From Mimachlamys varia (Eukaryota > Mollusca > Bivalvia > Pectinida > Pectinidae): a stretch of DNA of 64,000 nt. Made by a program: the position numbers and the translations under genes. A model generated the notes under the pieces. It saw only the letters and a program-made list of their open reading frames with translations, had not been told where the DNA came from and made no database searches. The stretch covers positions 10,426,001-10,490,000 of the forward strand of contig OX392534.1 of NCBI GenBank assembly GCA_947623455.1. The letters run 5' to 3'. Position 1 is the first letter of the stretch, and each line of letters starts with the position of its first letter. Below, piece by piece: positions 10,501-22,500 of this stretch.

Positions 10501-13500
10501 AAACATAAACAGAGAGTGGCATTTAGGGAGAGTAACACAGATTTTCGTAAATTTATTTTGATTGTGTTACTTGGTACTAGGAGATCAAAGACAGAAAATG
10601 TCTCAGTAACTTTCCCAAATCAAAGAGCTTTAATCTAGAAACTTCTGCTAATTAGAAAGAAATCATTATGGAACTTGAAACTTAAAGATAATCGGTGCAC
10701 TAAATTTTGCGAAAGTAACTGTTCTGGAAATATCTGGACCTGGTGAATCTAAAGGTGTTGATATGAATGTGTATATTTACTTTGACAGCATTAACTGAGA
10801 ACATTTAAAAGTTTTTCCTCAAGATTGGAAAATGGAAATCAAAGAAGTGTATTTAACATTTACAGTCTGCAGGCATACTGTGAGTGGAGACTGTCTCCAT
10901 ATATCATTAGATGAAGGGGGTCCACTGACATCTCACTAAAGTCCACCGGACACAAATTGGTCTTATCAAATTAATGTTGAATGTGGGGTAGGGATCAAAT
11001 GGGCGCGGTTGAGTTTAATTAGGATGAATGCCAGTGAATTTCAACAGTGACAGTATTAGGGTCATTTAAAGTTCATTATGAATTATCTGATTAGAATTTG
11101 ATTGGGGTTGTAAAAACAAAGAGAGTAGCTCAGACTTGGTCAGTTTTAGAAAAGGATTTGCTCGGTTACACACCTCTATTTTGGATACTATTACAACTCT
11201 TATAATACAGTCAAGCAGGCATGGATTTACTACAGAAGTCACTTGGAACACCACTGATGGATGAGCACATCAATGATTTTCCATTCTCTCCGGTTTCGGA
11301 TACCGATACCGAGCTTGAACACACAGTGGCCCCTGAACCTGCAATCGCCAATAGTATGCATTTTGAACCACCTGCAGGATCAACTGTTGTGACATTAGTG
11401 ACATTCCTAGAAGGTCTGGCAACCCGGTTGACCAACCTGGAGGCAAAAATGTCCAAAGTGGAAACGCTCCAGGTTCAGACCATACAGCAGGTCCGAAGTT
11501 CAGAGGAGCATGTGTTAATGTATCAGCAAACCTTAACAAATACCATCCTTAAAGACGTGCAGAAGGTTATGGGAAATGTGAAAAAGCTAAAGTCAAACCA
11601 GTCATTGTCACCAGACCTGGCTGAATATTTATGGAGCATGGTGGATCAGACCACAGCCCATCTCACCAAGATAGGAGGACCCCGACCTGCCCAAAGTGAT
11701 CCTCCACAGTCACAGTAAATTTGTAAAAAAAAAATGTGAATTGATTTCCAGTGGACATAATGAATCGTAATGGAGTTAAAAGTTAAGAATAAATTGTATG
11801 AAGTTTCCATAATGTGAATTGATTTCTAGTGGATATATAAATTTTTCATATTTGTGAGAAGTGTTCCTTGTGGTTAGATATATTTGTGAGAAGTGTTCCT
11901 TGTGGTTAGATTATCATAATAAAATGTGTAATAATTCTTTTGAGAAAAGAACCATTGAACGTGCTTTTCGGCAGATTATAATTTCATACCAGTGGTTGTA
12001 TCAATTGTTCATCTGTGCAAAAAAAAAGTCATTCTTGTGGAATGTTTAATTATATTAAAATGTGCAGTGATTCCTTTCGTGAAAGAGAAGAAAAAAATAT
12101 AATCGTTGGATTAGGATTTCAATACAGAGTTACAAAATGTTCAGTTTCAGTGTTTATCTGTAGAATTCAATTTGAGAATGTCATTGGAGTGAAAATCTGG
12201 TGTAATTTGTTAATGATGAGTTTTTGGAATTCGCATTGGAAGGATTAATCCAACATTACAAAATTCAGTTTAATGAATTCTCCCGTGGATGTATACAAAG
12301 AGTGTTTAAAGATGTGTAGAAAGGTCAAGATAGTAACTGCTTTGCTGTGGATTAAGGACAAAGCTGCGACTGTCCAGATAACAGCTGTACCAGTGAAGAC
12401 TACTACATCAAGATCGCGAAACGGCTCCAGAGATTAACTTTTATGTCGGAAAAGACGGTATGGTAATTTATGTGTAAATAGTGAACACATAATATCTCTG
12501 GACAACTACAACTACAGAATCACGAAAACGGCTCCAAATATTAACTTTTATGTCATAAGGGACGGTATGGTAATAATGTGTAGAAGAAGTGAACAATCTT
12601 TGGACTCGGCGTGAACGAGAACGTCAGACTGTGTTAAAAAAAAAGATACAACTTTTACCTGGAATATTGACGCACTTGACAATGTGTTACATGTAGCGAA
12701 AAGACCAATGAAGAATAGACAGAATAAATCAAAAGAACTTGACAATAATGTAATTTGAACTTGAGTGATAGTTAATTGTGAGTTTCTTTTTCATGGAAAG
12801 TAGAGTATATGTTATAAGTGTTTTCCAGGAGTAAAAGTCGACTTAGCGGGAGATATTTGTGAAGTTTTTAACAAGTGATTAGTATTATGATTAGTGTACA
12901 TATTTCATTAATTAGGATGGCTTTTATCTGTAGTCTTCTAAGTAAGGTAAGTGTGTTCATATGGTCAGTTTGGTGGTTTACTATTTGCTTTAGCTGTTAA
13001 TTAAGGGTCAGTTAGAGAGATGGTATCACAATTAATAGCTTTCTTAATGTGATCTGCAAACTTGAGCGGCTATCGGCTATCGCGTTCCCGGCTTCAGTAG
13101 AGTTTGATACTAGCTGAGGGACTGGTGTATTAATAGGTATGAAGTCATTTAGGGATCTGGTTTATAAATAGCTAGAAGGTCAATCTGAGGACTTGTGTAT
13201 AAATAGCTATGAAGTCATTTAGGGATCTGGTTTATATATAGCTAGAAGGTCAATTTGAGGACTTGTGTATTAATAGGTATGAAGTCATTTAGGGATCTGG
13301 TTTATAAATAGCTAGAAGGTCAATCTGAGGACTTGTGTATAAATAGCTATGAAGTCATTTTAGGGATCTGGTTTATAAATAGCTAGAAGGTCATTTTGGG
13401 GACTGGAGTATAAATAGGTATGAAGTCATTCTAAGGGTTTGTTTATATATAGCCTTGAGGTCATCCTGAGGGTACAGTGTATAAATAGGTATGTGGTCAT

Positions 13501-16500
13501 TCTCAGGGAGTTAAGGTATATTTAGTAAATGATGTCATTAGCTATATTTAGTTAGTTGAAGTATATTTAGCATATGATGTCAGTATCTTAAAATAGTGCT
13601 GCCTATATAAAGGGCTGTTCCTGAGTTAGTTATGATATGAAGTGAGGGAGTTAGTTTCTATATGGAGTCGGGGGAGTCGGTTGGTTATTTGAAGTGAAGT
13701 TGAGAGTGGAGTTGTTATTTGAAGTGAAGTTGGGAGTGGAGGTTTTAGTTGTAGTTTTGAGTCGAGTAGAGTTTGAGTTGGAGAGCTTTGAGAGACTTGC
13801 GAGGAGTCTATAGATATATAGTTAGAATAATTGTAGTAGACTTTAGTTATTTCGTTCCGTTATAGACATTTAAGTTTTGAACAGTGCATTCGGACCTAAT
13901 ATAATCAAATTGTTGTTAATCCTAGAAAGTACATCAGCCTACTTTCCTTGGATTTATATCTTTACCAAGTTTTGTTTATTCCTCCTGGAGAACACTTTCA
14001 GATAAATATTCACCGGAATTTGTGATACATTCTTTCGTCTATTCATATTAATAAAACTTTAGCTAACTTTATGAAATTGAGTATGTTGTGTTTTTATCAA
14101 GTGAGTCTATCAGACAAATCAAACAATTACAGTGTTATAGTGAGATGGTGTCGGAAGTGTAGTAACGTAACATAACCAATCCCGTCTGAGTAGTCAAATA
14201 GATTGGGAGTAAACTCTTATTACGTACTAGGCCATATCCAAAACTTATATTTAAAAAAAACAAGGACGAGGACCTCTTATACGGAGTGATCACGTGACTG
14301 TATCGTATTATGTATAATTCGAGCATTCATAGACTAGAAATTCGTGATCAAGAACTCGTTTCCTTGATGTGATCTTGACACATCTTAGTATATCAAGGTA
14401 CATCGTACAAGTTTGACGTAGCCTTGGTAACACATTAAAATGATCAATTAACGGTTCAGGTAATGTTGACAGGAATGATTTCTAGCATTGGAGAGGTGTA
14501 CCACGGACGACTCAACGTACCCCTCGGCCACTACCTAAACAAACGTTTTGTTAATATAAAAACAACGGACTGCATACGGTATATCATACATTTTGTTTAC
14601 AGTTTTGCATTTTTTTCCTTTTGCTTATCGCATTCGCAAACCAGTGTAAATTTTCGTTTTTCAAATTAATACTGCAAAACAATATTAGGAAAGAATGTGC
14701 ATTGTACAACACAAGAATAGTGTGACATACATGGTAGGATACGTTATAGAGAGCTTGGTAACCTATTATGACAGGGAGAGAAGTAACAGACCAGGTAATT
14801 CTGTGTCAGACTCTGTGTATCCAGTACGATAGAGAGAGAAGACACAGACCAGGTAATTCTGTGTCAGACCCTGTGTATCCAGTACGATAGAGAGAGAGGA
14901 CACAGACCAGGTAATTCTCTGTCAGTCCCCGTGTATCCAGTACGATAGAGAGAAGACACAGACCAGGTAATTCTGTGCCAGACCCTGTGTAAACAGTACG
15001 ATAGAGAGAGAGAGAAGATATAGACAGGTAATTCTGTGTCAGACCCTGTGTATCCAGTACGATAGAGAGAGAAGACACAGACCAGGTAATTCTGTGTCAG
15101 ACCCTGTGTATCCAGTACGGCAGAGAGAGAGAGAGAAGACACAGACAGGTAATTCGGTGTCAGACCCTGTGTATCCAGTACGGTAGAGAGAGAAGACATA
15201 GACCAGGCCCTGGTTTCATCAACGTTACTTAACTTAAGGAAATTCCTTAACTTAAAATTCTCCATAGGAAAGCATTACAGAATTTAAGGAGAAAATCCTT
15301 AGTTAAGGAACTTTCCTTAAACTCTGTAATGCTTTCCTATGGAGATTTTTAAGTTAAGGAATTTCCATAAGTTAAGGAACATTGATGAAACCGGGGCCAG
15401 GTAATTCTGTGTTGGACCCCGTGTATCTAGTACGATAGAGAGAGAAGACACAGACCAGGTAATTCTGTGTCAGACCCCGTGTATCTAGTACGATAGAGAG
15501 AGAAGATACAGACTAGGTAATTCTGTGTCAGACCCTGTGTATCCAGTACGTTAGAGAGAAGACACAGACCAGGTAATTCTGTGTCAGACCCCGTGTATCT
15601 AGTACGGTACGTAGTGGTAGGTATGGAAAAGTAAAACTAACATTACGCTGATAACAACACGGTACGTTAAACATTTCTGGCAATCTCCCAAAACACTTTG
15701 AAATCATACGAGCGCTTATCTATAAAATGGCAAATAATGGCTTTAGCATGCTGGATCCTGTACAGAGAGCTGAGGACTCCCGCCCAGTGCCAAAGTCCTC
15801 TATCCCTGTTTATCGTTCACAGCTTGAATTTCTCGCAAAAATCTTCATTTCACAGACTTGCTCCAACATTGCGGTTTTCTAATCCCCAAAGGAAGGATGC
15901 GCGCTCAGGAAAGTGATCTCTATCTCCGCGGCTGCTGGTGGAATTACACACAAAACAGACACCTGCCGCGGTGAACTACTTTTTTTCTGTTTGAAAGATA
16001 TAGTCCCTTTCCTACGACGTACCGCCTGGTCAGTTCAGCTGCCGGAGGAAATCTCGCAGCCCGATCTCTCGCAGCTAAGCTGTAACTTGTGTTATTTCTA
16101 TTCGACCACATGATCGTCGTTTGCTGTCTGTACACATGTAGTGCGTGGTCATCGTTCGGCCACTAGAAGGATAAATATATCTGTTTCCACGTGTTGGTAC
16201 TGTGTGCGATTTCTACATTGTGCCTTTTTGTACGTTGATACGTATTCGCGGACAAGGGTTGAAAAGGTCAAATGTCTGCGAAACACGACTGCACCACTTT
16301 TACCAAAAGTTTTATCAATTAGTAAAATTTGATATACATGAATGTGCATACCCTATGGTGCTGATAATGATACCAACTCTAGCACTAAATAATACCGACC
16401 ACATGCGTATCTCGTCGAAACTTTGTTAAAATCAAATAAGCAATGACCTTGATACATATATGTAAAATAATATGTTTTAGGAAATGTTTTAATGCCAGTA

Positions 16501-19500
16501 ATGAAAGGAAAGACTATGCCCCGATTTCTTTCCTTGTTTAGGCACACGTAGAATAAAAAAGTGAATTGGTTCTTCATATTCTTGTTAGTTTAGTTTCTTT
16601 GTCATATTACATTTATAAAATATATATATTTCTCTCATATCTCGCCATGTTGGATAGAGTTTGCCCATGTAGGAAAGCTATGTAAGAAAAATCTATCTTA
16701 CATATCATTTCACGCGACGTGACGTCACAATGGCTCAACAATGACGTGACGTCACGAATACGGTAAACTCTGATGCCGGAAAGAGAAAACGACGGCGGGA
16801 TAAAATTAAAACCTTTCACAAAATTTTAACCATAAACACCAGGAAGAGGAGATTAATTTTTCTGCGCAAACATTGTTTGCAAATATAGGGTATGCTTAAA
16901 CTCGCTGTCTAATTCGTTTTCGTCAAAAAAGCTCAAGGAAAAAGTTGAAATTTCAAAATGGTAGCCTGTTTAAACATATTTTCATGGTTTTTGAGCTTAT
17001 TCGGGCAGTTGATATGAGAGAAAAAGACTCTTTCATTATGTGTGTATGTAGGATAGGGATATTCCAGCCTCAGGATCACAAAATGTGGTAAAACCCTCGG
17101 CAAGCCTCGGGTTTCACCACATTTTGTGACCCCTCGGGTGGAATATCCCTATCCTACATACACGCATATGAAAGAGTCTTATAATATATAGAAAACGGAG
17201 AAAAAACACATGTAAATCGATACCGGAACCGGATGTCGACGTCACCCTCTGTCATTGTACGAACATGTTACTTTCTAGACGTAAACATATCATCGTGGAC
17301 TCACGCTTGCCGTAAACCCCAATAGGAATATCTCCGGACCAATGGAAGCTTTTCCTATGCCGTTTCAAAATAATTCCTATAGTTTGCCACTCCCTCAGAT
17401 CAGATTGGCCCCGTCCTAAATGTATTAATGTTCACAGTTCTCCTAAATATTTATAACCTTAGGCTATAGCCAACTGATAGCAGTGGGATGTGGACTCGTA
17501 TCAGTAATATTACTCTAAGAGAATATTGTGAAACCCGATTAGAAGTTGGACACAATAGGAGTCCTACTTTCCTTTGCATTTAGATTGTAAGAATTCATTG
17601 AAACTTGTGATATAGATATTTTATCAATACAATTAATGGCGAGAAATTGAAGATTATGTCAGTCTTTTGATATGAAGCAGACTTGGAATAAGAGCTGTTC
17701 GCTAAACAGTGTGTAGTCTGTTAAAACTTCGCAATCCGTTAGCGTGATAATTTTACGTACAGATTGAATCAAAGATAAGCCCGCTTCCCGCGAGTAAGCT
17801 TTCCGCAGTTCGTCTGTCTGTCTTTGTCGGACAGAGCCCTGTCTGTCTTCTCGTGGAGGCGAGCTCATCAATCATAACGATTTTTTATACAAACGTAATA
17901 TCCGCCTTAACCTGTATGCGGATCACACATGCCGGACGTACTTTTAGGACACGGGGCTGATTTTAAGTATGTATGTCGGTAAATATATACCAGACCCCCG
18001 CCATCCTTCTTTATGGATACAGCTGAAAAAGAGTCTATACAAATAGAACTTGTTGACATTCAAAATCTTGATGTTAAACATTTTTTGCTTTGGTATTTTA
18101 GGGTTACAGTTCGTCAAAGGAAATAATGCATTTTCCCTGAAGTGTGCTCTGTCAGATGGTATACATATATTATATGTTAGTATATTCGTGAGCAAGCTAA
18201 TCGTGTCATTAACCAGATGCCACAAGCTGTTAGTTTGAATATTACCTGGTGAGGATGATACAGTCGGGCAATACAACTTGGCTTGCGGTTAAATATGTAA
18301 TACCAAAGATGTAAATTAGGCAGTGCTTATATTAGTTTTGAATTTCATACGTTTAAGAGGTTCGACCGGCCTATATAATAAATATACGTCTCTACATACA
18401 CTCCCTGTATCTAAGTTGTCGTAGTGGATTTTTTAGTCCCCGAGGTTTGCTGGGGCCTCCATAGCCACAGTTAATCTCATTTGAGTAGTGGCACGGTACA
18501 TGATATACACATTTCCGAAGTACACGATTTGAAATTATACAGAACTACACTGTAGTTTAATTTTAATTCTAAATTCATAAATTAAAGGGGTTGTATGCAC
18601 CTGACCCTTCTGCTTCTACATTAGTTTAAAAAAATTGGATTCCCATCTTTTGGCCCCTAGCATCACTGAAGAGTCCTAGGAGGACGAAATAGCTGTATGA
18701 TGCAGTTTAATTCAATTTTTCGGCATACTGTATATATTACTAAATTTAAAAGGTACAGTACATGTGTGTGTTACGTCGTCTGTAGACCAATGTCCAATGA
18801 TTTCAACATGTAAGACCTTTTGTATCTCTGACGAGTAAACAGCTGTTGGTACAGTGTACTACATGTATATGTTTGGCTTAGTATTATCATATCGTTGATG
18901 CAATAGTTTGTACTACGTCTTTTAACGTTATCACACTGTACGGTACAAATGTAGCTGATACAGTTAGGCATTTCACCTTTAATTACATTTTACTTGTTTT
19001 CTACTATCGCTGACATAGTTAGGCATTTCACATTTAACTATATTGCATTTGTATTCTACTGTCGCTGACACAGTTAGGCATTTCACCTTTAATTACTTGT
19101 ATTTTATTTGTTTATAGGCCCAGGGTAGAACCTACAAAGTCGTTACATTACTGGTAAGTTGTCTTAAAATCAAGAATCCTACTCTCAGGGAAAAAAAATC
19201 TCAATACTGATACGACATTCAATGAACTCGATTCCCAAAATAATGATGATGATCCTAGTCTCGAAGGAAAACGCTGTTTTACAATAAACTGTTGGACCCT
19301 TTATTTCGATTCAGTACATGTACTTACCAATATCTGGAACAATACTGTCCAGTTTGACTTTCATCCCCCCCTTTATCCATGATATTGTCTCATTTGTTTT
19401 GGAAATTTCTACGAGCCTGTGAATTTTGTTTGATATATTTAATAATTTTCTAAGTATGTTAATTTAAAGTTGTGGTACAGTGACCAGGTTGTAAATTCAA

Positions 19501-22500
19501 AGATACACATATGAGACGAGAAACATTTTTATTTTAAATTTTAGTCGCCACCATGGGTTATGGAGAGTGCCGGAGGACGCAGAGAAGTCGGGTTTATGAT
19601 GGATCTGATAGAAAAGGTGTCGAAGATCGCCGACTTCAACTACACCCTGGCCTACGTCAAGGACGGCAAATACGGCAGTGAACTCGGCGGTAACTGGGAC
19701 GGGGCTATCGGCGAACTCGTCGCGGGGGTAAGTGTGTATAACAGATATGGGTATTCCTCTTCCGTTTTCCGAATGGAGTATTCTCACATTTTAATGTTAA
19801 TACTCGAAAGGAGTATTCTCACTGTACAATGTTAATACTCAATTATTTTGACGATGCCGACAACTATCTAACTAATTTTAAATTGACCCTGACATTTCAT
19901 AATGAACTATTCCAGCCTTTGGATTGGAATAGTTCAAATGTGTTTAAGGGATGGATAAGTCGCACGATAACGTTGCACAACACATCACATTGATGAGAGA
20001 TTGTTCACTGTAAATACTCATTCACATTTTTTCATCAGTTCCATCAGTGACGTATGCATTTTTTAAGATTTATTTTTAGGTGGCAAATGCTGTTCAATCA
20101 GTGTGCGATCTTATAGCTACGATAAATAACGCCCATAAATGTTCCTATTTTTAATGAACCCACCGTCTGTAATTGTTAATGACGGCAATGATCCCAACGG
20201 ACCCCCCGAACATCATGGAATTGAATGCTGCTGACGTAATTATCAACAGCCCGACCTCGAAATGTTTCTTTACTTCCAATTCACTAGAATAACAATTGAC
20301 GTCACAGATCCACTGCAGTGTGACCAATATCCTAAAATAACGTTATATCGATCTCAGATTGTTTTCGGTGTTGACGTTTGTGTTAGTTGAAATGGAGATA
20401 TGAAAATATTACGTGCTTTTTTCCTGTCACCAATATTTTGTGGGTTTTTTTTTCTCAGTAAAATGAATAATAATTGCACTTGTAGATTGACAGTGTGATA
20501 TATATGCCAAGTGAACTTCAGAAATAAAATGTTCATAATTCTTAATTCATGTGAATAGATTCAGTAGTAGTGTACACACGTTTAAACGTGTCGCAGCGAT
20601 GCAAGACCGACTTATCGTTTTGTCAAGATATGAATCACTAAAAGAGTAAACGTTACGCAATGCTTTAAGACCGATTGGTCCAAGGTATTGCAAACGGATA
20701 GGTCGGCAATGAAACGTTGTGTACATTGATTGTTTAGACGGTATTTAGTTCAATATTTTGGGGGCAGTAGATGTGAAAAACACAATGTTGCATACAAAAT
20801 GTATAACTTTGTCAAACAAATAATGTTTACGTATTATATACTTTAACATTCTCTCGTGTCCAGGACGCGCAGAATGCTGCGGTACCAATGATAACGTTTA
20901 TTTTATTATATAATTTAACCTTCTCTCCTGTCCAGGACGCGCAGATTGCTGCAGTACCAATGATAACGTTTATTTTATTATATAATTTAACCTTCTCTCC
21001 TGTCCAGGACGCGCAGATTGCTGCGGTACCCATGATAACGACAGAGAAGAGGAAGACAGCGGTGGACTTTTCTAGACCTATCATGAACAGTGGTCACCGG
21101 ATACTCATCAAGAAGCCCGTTGTACATAACGACCCTCTCAAGGTGAGTCAGACGAGCAAATCAAATCGACTGTCATACACAGCTATCCAGTCAAAGTGAG
21201 TAAAACGAGCAAATGCAAACGACTGTCATACGTAAATACCTTGCATCTGTTAAGGTGAGGTCAGAGGATCACAAATGAACAACACTCAAAACGAACTACA
21301 ATCGGGAACCGTCGGCACTTTCCGTAACCGAAAATTATCTCGTTTACGGAAAGTGCCGACGGTTCCCGATTGAACAAACTATAGTCAAACCTCGTTATCG
21401 CGAATTCGGCGGGACCACGAAAAGTATTTGAGTAAGACGAGTTAGAATATTTAATATGAAGTCTGGCTGGGTCCGACAAAATACTTAGAATCAAACGGGG
21501 TCATCGAGTTATACAAGTTCGAGATAACGACGTCCGACTGTATTTAAAGTATTGATGCTCTTAATTTGATTTCAAATATGATATACACGTTTCTGCATAA
21601 GATTTAAGATTTAGGCGATATTTTCAAAGAGCCGATTTCCTGGGTAAGCGTTATCTTATAAAAATCACAAAGAAATAAAGCAAATACTTTCCTAGCACAT
21701 ATCTAATAATATGAAACTCAGTTGGAAAGCAAATGTTATTACTTAGCAAAGCATCTATGTTCTACATATCTACTAGACTTTATGTAAAAATATTGTATCT
21801 TTGTGTCATCAAATAAAATCAAAATCGCCAGGCTGTTAATTGTTTGTACTTTACAGTTGCTGTTCGAACCCTACTCGCTCCCTGTGTGGATAATGGTAGT
21901 GGTCATCTCGTGGCTGATGGGAGCCGTGCTTATCATTATCAACAAATTCAGTCCGTCAGAGTGGGGCCAGCTACCCGAGGACGAAGACCCGACTTTCTCC
22001 AGAAACAGCTTCGCTGCAAATAACGCCTTCTTTTTTGTTCACAGTACACTGACTTGGCAAGGTAAGCCATCCATATCAGTCCATATATCATCCATATATA
22101 CCAAAGTGAAACTACTATTTTTATCATGTATTCTTAGACAGTACTGGGTAGTCGGGTGGTGCAGTGGACAGCGCACTGGCCTTCTCTCCCTCCTAATGTT
22201 TCCCTCGACACTAGCTCATTTTTGGCATTGAACGTTCGTCTCTGTTAAAAGGCTTTGGGTTCTGTCCCATGGCAGAGACAAACAATCGTAGTAACTACTC
22301 CCTGCTTGACGTTCCGCAATATGGGAGCGGAACGACTGGTTCGCCCGTTGTCAGTAGTATGTGATGAGGCAGGATGTACTGCAGGGGCCTCTGGCAATAT
22401 ACTTCACTATGGTAGCACTTTAAATCGGCAAAAAATCCGCACTATCGCAAGAGGGCTCACAGGACCTTACCGCAGGTTCCCCAATGCACACGCATCCAAC

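Larger units (their letters stand above)
7872..14176 (+). mobile_element. non-autonomous LTR retrotransposon, full length
   Basis: Two direct long terminal repeats (7876-9191 and 12858-14172) start TGTGAAG and end ...ACA, flanked by a 4-bp target duplication taac (7872-7875 and 14173-14176). A tRNA-Leu-type primer binding site follows the left LTR. The 3.67-kb internal region has no gag-pol: no protease, reverse transcriptase, RNase H or integrase frame is visible in any frame. This is therefore a LARD-like element mobilised in trans, probably by a Ty3/Gypsy relative. The LTRs differ by one indel and one substitution by eye, indicating a recent insertion. It lies sense-oriented inside the proposed first intron of the glutamate receptor gene. 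Confidence 0.9.

Noticed and set aside
11270..11539. Antisense ORF over the retroelement coiled-coil frame
   Set aside because: Shadow of the plus-strand 165-aa frame; wrong strand for the element's transcription.
14463..14669. Plus-strand frame starting MLTGMISSIGEVYHGRLN, considered as a receptor N-terminal exon
   Set aside because: No good acceptor/donor pair, the opposite strand is equally open, and there is no resemblance to LIVBP-like domains.
14864..15265. 133-codon minus ORF
   Set aside because: Translation of the ~60-bp minisatellite plus the MITE end.
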